A DNA stretch of 64,000 nucleotides from Methanomassiliicoccus sp. (GCA_033485155.1 JAWQJJ010000008.1:62001-126000), one strand, 5' to 3'; positions 8,475 through 17,650 are shown, numbered from the stretch's first letter. Program-made: numbers and translations. Notes: a model not told the origin generated them from the letters alone.

Positions 8475-8726
8475 TCACCCCTTGATCATGACCCCGGCGG
8501 TCACCCTGCCCACCTCTTCAAAGATGAGGCGATCGTCCTCATGGACGGTGAACCCGTACCTGGCCGCTCGGGACAGATCTTCGGTTCGGCGCCCCCGGCC
8601 GTCGACCAATAGGATGGTGAACTTGGCTCGAGGATGCTCGCAGATGAGCTTCTTCAGATCATCTCTCAGGCCGTCGAACTCACTCCTGGTCATCCCGCCG
8701 TGCATGGGCGGACTCTTCCTGTTCAT
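8475..8726 (-). CDS. Small hypothetical protein (83 aa)
   Basis: Open frame with ATG start at 8726, charged and without membrane segments or recognised motifs. The middle reads as alternating strands and helices (FTILLVDGRGRR, LSRAARYGFTVHEDD). It lies head-to-tail before the EamA transporter and divergent from thiM. I do not recognise the family. Codon use resembles its neighbours, which supports a real gene. Confidence 0.6.
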   Translation of the reverse strand: MNRKSPPMHGGMTRSEFDGLRDDLKKLICEHPRAKFTILLVDGRGRRTEDLSRAARYGFTVHEDDRLIFEEVGRVTAGVMIKG

Positions 8727-8931
8727 GTCGGCATCCCCAAGGTGAGATAACGTCTACCGCCTCATGAAACTGTGGTCTGGTCGACCGGGAGCAAAGGGGG
8801 CTTCATAGGCCGTATCGATGGCGATGCTGTTTTGCGATCGGGGCGGGATTAAGAGATAAATAGAAACGAACGATCTCAACCCGGCCGTTCGAATCCTTCT
8901 CACAGGGATGTCGGGCCGGACAAGGATCTCC

Positions 8932-9732
8932 ATGGACGCTAGCACATTATCGGAACTGTTAGGCCGCCTCAGGGAGAAGCGGCCGCTGGTGCATCACATC
9001 ACCAACTACGTGACGGTCAACGATTGCGCAAACATCACCCTGTTCATCGGTGCCGCTCCGGTAATGGCCGAGGCCAAGGAGGAGGTCGCCGACATGGTCT
9101 CATTGGCCGGTGCGCTGGTTCTCAATATAGGCACGCTTCGGAGGGAGCAGGTGGACTTCATGGTCATCGCCGGGAACAAGGCCAATGAGCTGGGCATACC
9201 TGTCGTCCTGGACCCGGTAGGGGCTGGCGCCACCAGATATCGTACCGAGGTCGCCGCCAAGCTGCTGCAGCAGGTCCATATAGCAATCATCAAGGGCAAT
9301 GGGGGTGAGATTGGGACCATGGCCGGAACGGGAGGAAAGGTCCGAGGGGTAGACTCGGAAGGGATAAGCGGCGATCCGACGGAGGTCTCCCGCGCTCTCG
9401 CAGAAATGACCGGCGCGGTCGTGGTCATGAGCGGGGCGACCGATATCGTCACTGACGGCAAGCGGACGGTCCTGATTGATAATGGGCATGAGATGATGGG
9501 CCGCATATCGGGAACGGGCTGCATGGCCTCCTCACTGGTGGGAGCATTCGCAACGACCTCTGATGACCATTTGGCTACCTCTGCGGCTGCCCTGGTGGCC
9601 TTTGGCATAGCCGGGGAACGTGCGGCTAGGAAAGCCTCCGGCCCGTTCGCGTTCAAGGTTGCGCTCATGGATGAGGTGGCTGCCCTTACTCCTGCTGATC
9701 TTAAGAACGGAGCACGGGTCGCGATAAAATGA
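8932..9732 (+). CDS. thiM: Hydroxyethylthiazole kinase
   Basis: Phosphorylates 4-methyl-5-(2-hydroxyethyl)thiazole in thiamine salvage; ribokinase fold. Typical features: PLVHHITNYVT near the N-terminus, VLDPVGAGATRYR, IIKGNGGEI, VVMSGATDIV, and the anion-hole/catalytic SGTGCMASS with the nucleophilic Cys. About 266 residues from ATG 8932; an ATG at 8908 is an alternative. A TATA-like GATAAATAG lies about 70 bases upstream. I looked for THI-box (TPP riboswitch) core sequences before the gene and saw none. The partner enzyme ThiE is encoded at 15212-15853 on the other strand. Confidence 0.95.
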   Translation: MDASTLSELLGRLREKRPLVHHITNYVTVNDCANITLFIGAAPVMAEAKEEVADMVSLAGALVLNIGTLRREQVDFMVIAGNKANELGIPVVLDPVGAGATRYRTEVAAKLLQQVHIAIIKGNGGEIGTMAGTGGKVRGVDSEGISGDPTEVSRALAEMTGAVVVMSGATDIVTDGKRTVLIDNGHEMMGRISGTGCMASSLVGAFATTSDDHLATSAAALVAFGIAGERAARKASGPFAFKVALMDEVAALTPADLKNGARVAIK

Positions 9733-9857
9733 ATTAACACAGGGGCGCCTGCCAGATGCCCTCTCCGGCCGGTCACTCCCTGCTCTTTCAAAGCTGCGCA
9801 CAGAATATCAGCGGGCCTTCTTGATTATTCACAATAGAATCGGAAGCATACCTATCT

Positions 9858-9879
9858 TTAAATAAATTAACAATTGTTA
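9858..9879 (+). promoter_or_regulatory. Promoter/operator motif upstream of cysK
   Basis: AT-rich 22-base element starting TTAAATAA and ending ATTGTTA. It matches 20 of 22 positions of the right-hand part of the palindrome before hcyS (15982-16003). It includes a TATA-like box, so a repressor bound here would block transcription. Shared placement before two sulfur-assimilation units suggests co-regulation; the regulator is not identified. Confidence 0.5.
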
Positions 9880-9959
9880 CAGGATTATCCGGTGAACGAT
9901 GACCTGATAGTCTTGCCGGAGAGAAGGTATCAGCTTGAACGAAAATGAAGAACGAACGG

Positions 9960-9976
9960 GCCCGATAGCATCGGGC
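9960..9976 (+). other. Perfect hairpin in cysK leader
   Basis: GCCCGAT, loop AGC, ATCGGGC: seven uninterrupted pairs. A similar stem (GCCCGA/TCGGGC) follows cysK at 11139-11154. It has no T-run after it, so it is not an obvious terminator; a leader RNA structure is possible. Confidence 0.4.
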
Positions 9977-10206
9977 GAAGTTGCCGCCATATCGGTCGTG
10001 GAAGAGTCTCACGGCCACTCGGGGCGGACACATTTAGCGGGGACGCGGGAGGCTACCGAGATAGCGGGTACGGAAGCCTTCGGATGTATGCGTTCGACCA
10101 TGGTTTTCTCAATAGGCCCAATGTGATTGCCGACCCATCGGCCAGTCATAGTGCATGCTAATGTTAAATTCACATAGATGACAAAATGATGGAAAGGTGA
10201 TGAGCA

Positions 10207-11133
10207 ATGAAATACAACAACATACTGGAAACGATCGGAAAGACCCCCTTGGTACGACTGAACAAGATCCCGGAAAAGGACTCCGCGGAAGTGTATGTGA
10301 AGTTGGAATCTTTCAATCCCATGAGGTCGGTCAAGGACCGTATCGCCCTGGCGATGATCGAAACAGCCGAGCAGGAAGGGAAGCTGAGCCCGGGCACGGA
10401 GATAGTGCTGGTTGAGCCGACATCCGGCAACACCGGCATCGGTCTAGCGATGGTATGTGCGGTCAAGGGCTACCGCCTGGTGCTCACCATGCCTGAGAGC
10501 ATGTCCATAGAGAGGCGGAGGCTGTTGAAGGCGCTAGGCGCGGAGCTAGTGCTAACTCCCAAGGCATTGGGGATGACCGGGGCTGTCGATAAGGCGAAGG
10601 CCATACACTCGGAGAGGCTCCACTCCTTCCTCCCTCAGCAGTTCGATAACCCTGCCAATCCCGAGATCCACTATAAGACCACAGGCCCCGAGATCCTCCA
10701 AGATGTGCCGGACCTCGACGCCTTCGTGGCCGGGGTAGGTACTGGTGGAACGATCACCGGGGTAGGACGGAGGCTTCGTGAATCAGAGAGCAAGGCCCTG
10801 CTCGTGGCCGTTGAACCAGCGGCATCGCCCGTTCTGTCAGGCGGCAAGCCAGGCCCCCATACTATCCAGGGCATCGGCGCTGGCTTCGTACCGAGGGTGC
10901 TCGACCTGGACCTGGTCAATAGGATCGTTCAGGTAAAGGATGAGGATGCTAAGGTCACATCCCGTAAGCTCGCCACGAAGGAGGGGATCTTCGTAGGGAC
11001 CTCTTCCGGTGCGGCGGTGTACGCCGCTCTGGAGCTGGCTAAGGAGCTAGGTAAAGGCAAGAAGGTCGTGACGTTAGCTCCTGACTTCGGTGAGAGGTAC
11101 CTCAGCACCGACCTGTTCCCGGAGGAAGGCTGA
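10207..11133 (+). CDS. cysK: Cysteine synthase (PLP-dependent)
   Basis: Beta-replacement enzyme making cysteine from an activated serine and sulfide. About 308 residues. PLP lysine in the SVKDR segment, substrate loop TSGNTG, phosphate-binding GTGGTITG and GTSSGAA all match the O-acetylserine sulfhydrylase/cystathionine synthase family. No serine acetyltransferase gene is in the window, so the activated serine (O-acetyl- or O-phosphoserine) is not known. ATG start at 10207 with GGTGAT upstream. It is followed by a hairpin and then by metY/metX in the same direction. Confidence 0.94.
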   Translation: MKYNNILETIGKTPLVRLNKIPEKDSAEVYVKLESFNPMRSVKDRIALAMIETAEQEGKLSPGTEIVLVEPTSGNTGIGLAMVCAVKGYRLVLTMPESMSIERRRLLKALGAELVLTPKALGMTGAVDKAKAIHSERLHSFLPQQFDNPANPEIHYKTTGPEILQDVPDLDAFVAGVGTGGTITGVGRRLRESESKALLVAVEPAASPVLSGGKPGPHTIQGIGAGFVPRVLDLDLVNRIVQVKDEDAKVTSRKLATKEGIFVGTSSGAAVYAALELAKELGKGKKVVTLAPDFGERYLSTDLFPEEG

Positions 11134-11138
11134 ACAGG

Positions 11139-11154
11139 GCCCGATATCTCGGGC
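11139..11154 (+). terminator. Hairpin after cysK
   Basis: GCCCGA-TATC-TCGGGC, a six-pair stem six bases after the cysK stop, followed by the pyrimidine-rich TCTCTCCTT. It may end or stabilise the cysK transcript. Confidence 0.45.
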
Positions 11155-11319
11155 TCTCTCCTTGTAGCCGTTCGGGCAGTACAACAGGGTTATCGATGAA
11201 CCATCTTCAGCGATAGCTCCCCTCGTAGGCTGCAGCAATGACCGCTATCTGACGATCCAAAAAAGCGCAACACGGAACGAACGACCAACAGAACAAATGA
11301 ACAACGCAGAGGAATGAAA

Positions 11320-12615
11320 ATGAGCAAGAACCAAAGACGATTAGGAACCTTGGCCGTCCATGCGGGACAGGTTCCAGACCCCGTTACTGGATGTAGGACG
11401 GTACCTTTGTACCAGACCAGCTCGTATGTTTTCAAGAACACCGAGCACGCTGCCAACCTATTTGGGCTGAAGGAGCTGGGCAACATCTATACCCGCCTCA
11501 TGAACCCCACCACCGATGTGTTCGAGAGACGCATCGCCGCCATCGAGGGCGGCACCGCTGGCTTGGCCACCGCTTCCGGACAAGCGGCGATCACCTATGC
11601 GCTTCTCGCCATAACCCGACCGGGGGATGAGATCCTGTCGGCGGACAACCTGTATGGAGGGACCTTTGAGCTGCTCCACTACACCTTCCCCAAGTTCGGG
11701 CGGCATGTGAATTTCGTGAGCTCGGGAGACATCGAAGCATTCCGTAAGGGGATCAACGAAAAGACCAAGGCCATCTACCTGGAATCGATCGGGAACCCCA
11801 AGCTGGACACACCCGACTTCGAAGCCATCACCAAGATAGCCCATGATGCTGGCATCCCGGTGGTCGTGGATAACACTACTGGCGTAGGTCTGGTCGCTCC
11901 GATCGACCACGGTGCTGACATCGTGGTGGCCTCGGCCACCAAGTACATCGGAGGTCACGGGACCTCCATCGGTGGTGTGATCGTTGACTCCGGGAAGTTC
12001 AAGTGGAATAACGGTAAGTTCCCTGAGTTCACCGAACCTGACCCCAGTTACCATGGGCTGGTCTACTGGGACGCCTTCGGCAACTTCCCAGGCCTGGGGA
12101 ACGTGGCCTTGGCGTTCAAGATCCGGGTCCAGTTGCTGCGGGACACAGGAGCCACCATCTCGCCGTTCAATTCTTGGCTGCTCATCCAGGGCTTGGAGAC
12201 CCTCCACCTGAGGGTTCAGAGACACTCCGAGAATGCCCTGGCCGTGGCCAAGTTCTTGGAGCACCACCCCAAGGTCGCCTGGGTCAACTATCCAGGTCTC
12301 CATGATAACCAGAACCACCAACTTGCATCGAGGTACCTGCAGGGAGGTTACGGCCCCCTCGTAGGCTTTGGGGTGAAGGGAGGGGCGGAGGCCAGCAAGA
12401 AGGTGATCGAGACGGTCAAGCTTGCCTCCCATCTGGCCAACATCGGGGATACCAAGACCCTGATCATCCATCCGGCGTCCACCACCCATCAGCAGCTGAC
12501 GCTCGAGGAGCAGAAGTCCACTGGCGTCACCCCGGACTACATTCGGCTGGCGGTGGGCATCGAGGATGTGGTGGACATAATAGCTGACCTCGATCAGGCA
12601 CTGAACGGGGTGTGA
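11320..12615 (+). CDS. metY: O-acetylhomoserine sulfhydrylase
   Basis: Cys/Met metabolism PLP enzyme converting O-acetylhomoserine and sulfide to homocysteine. About 431 residues; the longer insertion-containing form typical of MetY rather than cystathionine gamma-synthase. PLP lysine in [10 protein letters not shown]; other family blocks YTRLMNPT and DNTTGVG. Start ATG at 11320 has GAGGA upstream; an ATG two codons earlier is possible. metX starts four bases after the stop, so the two form an operon for acetylation and sulfhydrylation of homoserine. Confidence 0.95.
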   Translation: MSKNQRRLGTLAVHAGQVPDPVTGCRTVPLYQTSSYVFKNTEHAANLFGLKELGNIYTRLMNPTTDVFERRIAAIEGGTAGLATASGQAAITYALLAITRPGDEILSADNLYGGTFELLHYTFPKFGRHVNFVSSGDIEAFRKGINEKTKAIYLESIGNPKLDTPDFEAITKIAHDAGIPVVVDNTTGVGLVAPIDHGADIVVASATKYIGGHGTSIGGVIVDSGKFKWNNGKFPEFTEPDPSYHGLVYWDAFGNFPGLGNVALAFKIRVQLLRDTGATISPFNSWLLIQGLETLHLRVQRHSENALAVAKFLEHHPKVAWVNYPGLHDNQNHQLASRYLQGGYGPLVGFGVKGGAEASKKVIETVKLASHLANIGDTKTLIIHPASTTHQQLTLEEQKSTGVTPDYIRLAVGIEDVVDIIADLDQALNGV

Positions 12616-12619
12616 AAAC

Positions 12620-14089
12620 ATGGAACATGGCCTGGGGATCGTGGAGACGAAGTACGTCGACCTCCCCGGCCCCCTTAAGTTGGAGGGCGGGGGCACGCTC
12701 TTCCCCTTGCGGATAGCCTACGAGACCTATGGGCGTCTGAACAGGGAGAAGAGCAATGCCATTCTCATCTGCCACGCCCTTTCTGGGGATGCCCATGCCG
12801 CCGGGTATCACAACGGAGAGTCCAAACCTGGATGGTGGGACATCGCCATTGGGCCTGGCAAGGGCTTTGACACCAACAAGTACTTCATCATCTGCTCGAA
12901 CGTCATAGGGGGGTGCAGGGGAAGTACGGGCCCCTCTTCCCTCGACCCTGCCACCGGGGGGCCCTATGGGACCACCTTCCCGGTCATTACCATCAGGGAC
13001 ATGGTCAATGCCCAAAAAATGCTGTTGGAACATCTGGGAATAACCACCCTACTGGCCGTTGCCGGAGGGTCGATGGGTGGGATGCAGGTCCTGCAATGGG
13101 CGATATCCTACCCCGAGGCCTTGAAGAGAGCGGTGGTCATGGCCAGCACCGCCTGCTCGACCCCCCAGCAGATTGCGTTCAATGCGGTTGGGCGGCGGGC
13201 CATCACCTCTGATCCAGCTTGGAACGGGGGCAATTACTATGGAGGAGAGCCCCCGTCGAGAGGGTTGGCTCTCGCTCGCATGGTCGGGCACATAACCTAT
13301 CTAAGTGACGACTCCATGCTGAGCAAGTTCGGGCGCCAGCTGAAGGACAAGGATCGGGTCGGGTTCGACTTCACCACCGACTTCCAGGTAGAGAGCTACC
13401 TTTACCACCAAGGGGACAACTTCATAAAAAGGTTCGACCCCAACACCTACCTCTACGTCACCAAGGCCATAGATTACTTCGACCTCACAGTGGATAGGTC
13501 TTTAATCACCGGTCTGTCCGGTGTGAAGGCCAAGGTCCTGGTGGTCGGGATATCGTCCGACTGGCTGTATCCTGTCTACCAATCCCAGGAGATAGTATCG
13601 GCCTTGTCCGCGAACAACGTCAAGGTTCTCTACAGCGAGATACGCTCGTCCTATGGCCATGATGCCTTCCTCATTGAGGGCGGGCAGGTAAACTACATTT
13701 TGAAGAGTTTCTTCAATCACATCTCATCCGGGGACGTGATGGTGTCGCCGGTCAGGACCATAAGCGAGGACACCACCATAGAGGTGGCCGCCGAGCTCAT
13801 GATACATCTGGAGGTCAACCATCTGCCGGTGGTGTCCGCGGACGGAAAGATCAATGGGATGGTCACATCCTGGGACATAGCCAAGGCGGTAGCCCGGCGT
13901 CTCACCGACCTGCGAGAGATAATCACCTCGCCCGCCATTACAACCACTGCCGATGAGCCCATCGAGGATGCCATCTCCAAGATGGAGAGGCACCGCATCT
14001 CCGCCCTCCCGGTCATCGATGCCCAGGAGAATGTCATAGGGTTGGTGACGCACGAGGCCATGGGTGGCCTCATGGGCCGGTGCAAGTAG
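12620..14089 (+). CDS. metX: Homoserine O-acetyltransferase fused to CBS domains
   Basis: Alpha/beta-hydrolase-fold acyltransferase activating homoserine. Residues about 1-370 carry the family features: nucleophile elbow GGSMGG, the Asp segment SSDWLYPVYQSQE, and the catalytic His in SYGHDAF. The C-terminal part (about 375-489) is a pair of CBS domains (MVSPVRTI, then TSPAITT), which bind adenine nucleotides or SAM in other proteins and may give feedback control. The MetX-CBS fusion is known in methanogens. It ends in TAG and follows metY by four bases. Confidence 0.94.
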   Translation: MEHGLGIVETKYVDLPGPLKLEGGGTLFPLRIAYETYGRLNREKSNAILICHALSGDAHAAGYHNGESKPGWWDIAIGPGKGFDTNKYFIICSNVIGGCRGSTGPSSLDPATGGPYGTTFPVITIRDMVNAQKMLLEHLGITTLLAVAGGSMGGMQVLQWAISYPEALKRAVVMASTACSTPQQIAFNAVGRRAITSDPAWNGGNYYGGEPPSRGLALARMVGHITYLSDDSMLSKFGRQLKDKDRVGFDFTTDFQVESYLYHQGDNFIKRFDPNTYLYVTKAIDYFDLTVDRSLITGLSGVKAKVLVVGISSDWLYPVYQSQEIVSALSANNVKVLYSEIRSSYGHDAFLIEGGQVNYILKSFFNHISSGDVMVSPVRTISEDTTIEVAAELMIHLEVNHLPVVSADGKINGMVTSWDIAKAVARRLTDLREIITSPAITTTADEPIEDAISKMERHRISALPVIDAQENVIGLVTHEAMGGLMGRCK

Positions 14090-14128
14090 TCCTCGTCTCG
14101 ATTGGACGATCGAGGCAGGGAATTCAGC

Positions 14129-15109
14129 CTATTCTACACGGTAGGCTTCGACCTCTTTCACCTTCATCGGCTCAGCCTCCAGCGTGCCGCCTCCGAACAC
14201 TGACGAGACCTTCAGCTGTACCTTCTTGCCTCCATGATCACAATAACGGGCGACCATGGAAGCTACCGTCTCCAGGCTCTCCATTCCCTCGTTCTCGAGT
14301 ATCCCCACCGGCCCGGGTATGGAGACCGGGGAGAGCACGGCATACTGGTCGGAGGCAAAGGTCAATAGGTGGATGTTCTCGTCGCGATCCCTCCCTATGA
14401 TCACCTTGTGACCGTCCACGCGGAAGTGGCGGCCGATCTTGAGGAGGTTAACGTCCTTCAAGGTAAGCTCGTTCACCCCGTGCTCCAGGAAATCCTTCAG
14501 CCGAGCCGCGAAACGGCGGTCGGTGAGCATGCATCCACCTGCCGGACATGGGTAGTCGAAGGCGTCGCTGACCTTTACTATGGGCCCTCCTTTCCTCCTC
14601 TGGCCGGAAGCGCTCTTGAGCGCCTTTCGATCCACCCATCCCATTCTCTCCGCTTCCGTCTCGGGAAGCAAACCAGCGCTGAGCGGCCGGAGCACCTTCC
14701 CCTCAAGCCCTGCCTCTCTCTCGATGAATTCGATGATCTTCCAGTGCTGGCTCAACGGTTTCTGCCCGATCGCCTCGTCGGTGAAGATGAAGTCGGCCCC
14801 CTCCTCATCGGCGATGACCTTTGCCTTCCTGAGGAGGTAGATCCGGCAGTCGATGCACGGATTCATGCCCGAACCCCTCCCGAACTTCGGCTCCCGGACG
14901 ATATCCAGATAATCATGGCAGTTCGGAACGGCGATAAGCTTGAGACCCATTCGGCTTGCCAGGTCGGAGGTGCTGTTGCTCTCCCCGGACACACGTCGGT
15001 TGAAGGGCGAAATGAACCTAAGGACGATGACCTTGATCCCCTGGTCCATAACCATCCTTACCGCCAGGGAGGAGTCCGCATCCCCCGAGAGCAAGCCAAG
15101 AGCGAGCAT
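14129..15109 (-). CDS. PP-loop ATPase, probable tRNA-thiolation enzyme, with variant P-loop
   Basis: Belongs to the archaeal family often named tRNA 2-thiouridylase-like: N-terminal PP-loop, then GMNPCIDCRIYLL, a DEAIGQKPLSQH segment, PAGGCMLTD, and a C-terminal module (DVNLLKIGRHFRVDGHKVIIGRD) resembling the NFACT RNA-binding domain. Cys pairs in NPCIDC and the Cys of GGC are likely sulfur-transfer residues. The PP-loop reads SGDADSS instead of the common SGGxDS. Probable role: adenylation and thiolation of tRNA; target base unknown. Start ATG at 15109. It sits between sulfur-amino-acid and thiamine genes, in line with a sulfur-handling job. Confidence 0.78.
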   Translation of the reverse strand: MLALGLLSGDADSSLAVRMVMDQGIKVIVLRFISPFNRRVSGESNSTSDLASRMGLKLIAVPNCHDYLDIVREPKFGRGSGMNPCIDCRIYLLRKAKVIADEEGADFIFTDEAIGQKPLSQHWKIIEFIEREAGLEGKVLRPLSAGLLPETEAERMGWVDRKALKSASGQRRKGGPIVKVSDAFDYPCPAGGCMLTDRRFAARLKDFLEHGVNELTLKDVNLLKIGRHFRVDGHKVIIGRDRDENIHLLTFASDQYAVLSPVSIPGPVGILENEGMESLETVASMVARYCDHGGKKVQLKVSSVFGGGTLEAEPMKVKEVEAYRVE

Positions 15110-15211
15110 AACAATCGTTCCAATGTCTTCCTTCGTATAAGTGTTGGTATATAGAACTTCTAACCATCGGCCCTTATTTTTTCGGGACTTTCAGCCTCTG
15201 CCACATGCATC

Positions 15212-15853
15212 TCAGTGGACCCGGCGCCCCTTGACATCGGTCACCAGGGACCTCAGCTCCCGGGCCGCCACCTCGATATCTGGCTGGGACACCACCGCAG
15301 AGATGACGGCCACGCCATCCGCTCCCGACTCGATGACCTCGGTCACGTTGGAACGGTCTATCCCCCCTATTCCTATTACCGGTATGGCGGCTGCCTCCTT
15401 GATCGCCCTTAGGACCTTTAGGCCGTGTCCGGGACCGGCGTCGCCCTTAGACCGGGTTTCGAACAGTGGACTGACCGCGATATAGTCCGCCCCGTCCCGC
15501 TCCGCCTTGACGGCTTCGTCCACCGAACTGACAGAGACTCCGATGGTCAGATGGGGAGCAATGGCTCTGGCCACTATTGCCGGAAGATCGTCCTGTCCAA
15601 GGTGTACGCCGTCCGCCCCGGCCGCGAGGGCGATGTCCAACCGGTCGTTGATGACGAAAAGTCTTCCCGCTCCCTGGACCTCCTTTCCCATTTGGACCGC
15701 TAGATGGTAGAGCTCCGCCGAGGTGAGGTTCTTGTCCCGCAGCTGGATCACGTCCGCTCCCCCGGCCACCGCTTGGCGGGCCACCTCGAGATGCCCCCGC
15801 CCTAGCGACAGGCCGCGGTCCGTCACCACATAGAGAGAAAGCTCAAGTGCCAT
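15212..15853 (-). CDS. thiE: Thiamine-phosphate synthase
   Basis: TIM-barrel enzyme joining HMP-pyrophosphate to thiazole phosphate. About 213 residues from ATG 15853 (MALELSLYVVTD). Family blocks: VIQLRDK, FVINDRLDIALAAGADGVHLGQDD, PLFETRSK, and GIGGIDRSN. It completes, with thiM at 8932-9732, a salvage route to thiamine phosphate. Upstream reading to 15889 is possible but unlikely given the family's N-terminus. Confidence 0.95.
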   Translation of the reverse strand: MALELSLYVVTDRGLSLGRGHLEVARQAVAGGADVIQLRDKNLTSAELYHLAVQMGKEVQGAGRLFVINDRLDIALAAGADGVHLGQDDLPAIVARAIAPHLTIGVSVSSVDEAVKAERDGADYIAVSPLFETRSKGDAGPGHGLKVLRAIKEAAAIPVIGIGGIDRSNVTEVIESGADGVAVISAVVSQPDIEVAARELRSLVTDVKGRRVH

Positions 15854-15972
15854 CCAGAACGACCTCCGATGCGACCACGGCCGCAGCAATGCTATCGAGC
15901 CAGATCATCCGGGAGATGCAACCATTTAGGGCGTTATTAATCGTTCGTCGATTCTAGGTGTGCTCCTTCGAA

Positions 15973-16003
15973 TAACAATGGTTAAATAATTTAACTATTG
16001 TTA
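15973..16003. promoter_or_regulatory. 31-base palindromic operator/promoter of hcyS-hcyF
   Basis: Near-perfect inverted repeat: outer arms TAACAAT and ATTGTTA, inner arms GTTAAAT and ATTTAAC, around a central A; only one base pair of the palindrome breaks symmetry. The inner part doubles as a TATA-like element, 59 bases before the hcyS start. The right 22 bases are nearly the same as 9858-9879 before cysK. This looks like a dimeric or tetrameric repressor site. Confidence 0.6.
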
Positions 16004-16061
16004 GCAAGACCCAAGGCCGGGCATTCGAGAGAAGGAAATGGCTGGCTAAGACGGTGTAACA

Positions 16062-17225
16062 ATGAGCAAGAGCTACGAGGAGATCAACTCGAAGATCGAT
16101 TCCGGAGATGCGGTCGTGCTCACAGCAGAGGAGCTCAAGGCCGCCGTCCAGGAACATGGTGTTGAAAGGACGGCAAAGGAGGTGGACGTAGTAACCACGG
16201 GCACCTTCGGCGCCATGTGCTCCTCGGGCGCTTTCATCAACTTCGGGCATGCCGAGCCGCCGATCAAGATGACCAAGGTATGGTTGAACGACGTGCCCGC
16301 CTACACCGGCCTGGCCGCGGTGGACGCTTACATCGGGGCGACGGAGCTAAGGGATGGCGACGGGATGGAGTACGGCGGGGCCAAGGTCATCGAGGAGCTG
16401 GTCTCCGGTAAACCCGTTAAGCTCCGGGCGACTGCCTATGGCACCGATTGCTATCCGCGCAAGAGCATCGAGACCTACATCTCCCTGAGAACGGTCAACC
16501 AGGCTTTTCTCTTCAATCCGAGGAACATGTATCAGAACTACGCAGTGGCCACCAATTCCTCGGACGACCTCCTCTATACGTACATGGGCAAGCTACTGCC
16601 CCGGCATGGCAACGCCACCTTCTGCAGCGCCGGGCAGTTGTCCCCGCTGCTCAACGATCCTAAGCTGAGGACCATCGGTCTGGGGACCAGGATATTTCTC
16701 GGCGGAGGCGTGGGATACGTATCGTGGGAGGGAACGCAGTTCAAGACCAATGTGCCGGAGAAGAATGGGGTGCCGGCGGCAGCGGCGCGCGCATTGGCGG
16801 TTATCGGTGACCTCAAACAGATGTCTCCCGACTACGTTCGGGGGCTATACTTTCATAAGTACGGCTGGTCCCTGGGCCTCGGCATAGGGGTTCCCATACC
16901 AGCCCTGGACGAGGATATCGTGCGCTCGTTATCCATCACTGATGACAAGATCTTCGCTCCAGTCCTGGACTACGCAGTGCGCTCCCGTGCCCGCAAGCCG
17001 ATGAAGGAGGTCAGCTATGCCCAGCTGCGCAGCGGGTCCATCGACATCAACGGCAAGGAGGTCCGCACCTCGTCCCTGTCCTCGTACCGTAAGGCCCTGG
17101 ACATCACCAAGGAGCTGAAGAAGTGGATTCAGGATAAGCGGTTCCATCTCTCCCGCCCGGTCGAGCCGTTCCCCGCGGAGCAGGTGCAGCGCCCTCTCGA
17201 GATCAACTCCCGCACGGAGGCTTGA
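16062..17225 (+). CDS. hcyS: Homocysteine biosynthesis protein (aspartate semialdehyde sulfurtransferase, COG1900/DUF39)
   Basis: DUF39/COG1900 protein, shown in methanogens to be needed, with a NIL-ferredoxin partner, for making homocysteine directly from aspartate semialdehyde and sulfide equivalents. About 387 residues. Conserved Cys candidates lie in GTFGAMCSSGAF and GTDCYPRKS; a third Cys is in NATFCSAGQ. The downstream NIL-ferredoxin gene overlaps almost directly. An AT-rich palindrome lies before the gene. Presence together with metX/metY gives the organism two homocysteine routes. Confidence 0.92.
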   Translation: MSKSYEEINSKIDSGDAVVLTAEELKAAVQEHGVERTAKEVDVVTTGTFGAMCSSGAFINFGHAEPPIKMTKVWLNDVPAYTGLAAVDAYIGATELRDGDGMEYGGAKVIEELVSGKPVKLRATAYGTDCYPRKSIETYISLRTVNQAFLFNPRNMYQNYAVATNSSDDLLYTYMGKLLPRHGNATFCSAGQLSPLLNDPKLRTIGLGTRIFLGGGVGYVSWEGTQFKTNVPEKNGVPAAAARALAVIGDLKQMSPDYVRGLYFHKYGWSLGLGIGVPIPALDEDIVRSLSITDDKIFAPVLDYAVRSRARKPMKEVSYAQLRSGSIDINGKEVRTSSLSSYRKALDITKELKKWIQDKRFHLSRPVEPFPAEQVQRPLEINSRTEA

Positions 17226-17227
17226 AC

Positions 17228-17650
17228 ATGGCCGAGAAGAAACTCATCCTGACCTTTTCGCCTGACCAGGTGGACTCCCCCCTCACCTTCCGCATGGCCA
17301 AGGACTACGATCTGGACATCAGCATCCTGAGGGCCGAGGTGAACGAGCGAGGAGGGAAGCTCATCCTCTCCCTGAAGGGCACCGAGGACAGCATACTCAA
17401 GGCCATCGCCTTCCTGGAGGACAACAAGGTTCAGGTGGGCGAGGTCGCCCGGTTCGTGATCCGGGACGAATCAAGGTGCACCGACTGTTCGATGTGCATC
17501 TCCATCTGCCCGGTGCGGGCCTACAAGCTGAACAAGGCGAGCTGGAAGGTGCAGTTCGAGCAGGAGCGCTGCATCGCTTGCGGGATGTGCGTGGATGCCT
17601 GCCCGGCCATGGCCCTGGAGTGCGGCAACCACCTCACCCAAACGGTATGA
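17228..17650 (+). CDS. hcyF: NIL domain + 2[4Fe-4S] ferredoxin, HcyS partner
   Basis: About 140 residues. The first 75 form a NIL domain (a small ligand-binding module also found in MetI-type transporters); the rest is a bacterial-type ferredoxin with CTDCSMCISICP and CIACGMCVDACP, each giving four cysteines for a [4Fe-4S] cluster. Known to act with HcyS in reductive homocysteine synthesis, presumably delivering electrons. Start ATG at 17228 is two bases past the hcyS stop; a TTG at 17222 would overlap. Ends shortly before convergent aguA. Confidence 0.92.
   Translation: MAEKKLILTFSPDQVDSPLTFRMAKDYDLDISILRAEVNERGGKLILSLKGTEDSILKAIAFLEDNKVQVGEVARFVIRDESRCTDCSMCISICPVRAYKLNKASWKVQFEQERCIACGMCVDACPAMALECGNHLTQTV

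Larger units (their letters stand above)
9733..10206. other. Long leader/intergenic region before cysK
   Basis: 474 bases between thiM and cysK. It holds an AT-rich motif (9858-9879, listed separately), a perfect GC hairpin (9960-9976) and a possible second promoter (TTAAATTC near 10162) close to cysK. A TTG-started frame of 63 codons (9935-10126) exists, preceded by GGAGAGAAGGT, but its composition is not clearly protein-like. Either a structured leader RNA or a short peptide gene is possible; I cannot decide. Confidence 0.4.

Noticed and set aside
8740-8931. Possible TPP riboswitch before thiM
   Set aside because: No CUGAGA/ACCUGA-like core or paired arms were seen.
9935-10126. 63-codon ORF in the cysK leader
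   Set aside because: TTG start and odd composition; a structured leader is as likely, so it is not called as a gene.
11458-12696. 412-codon minus-strand ORF across metY
   Set aside because: Exact antisense shadow of the well-supported metY gene.
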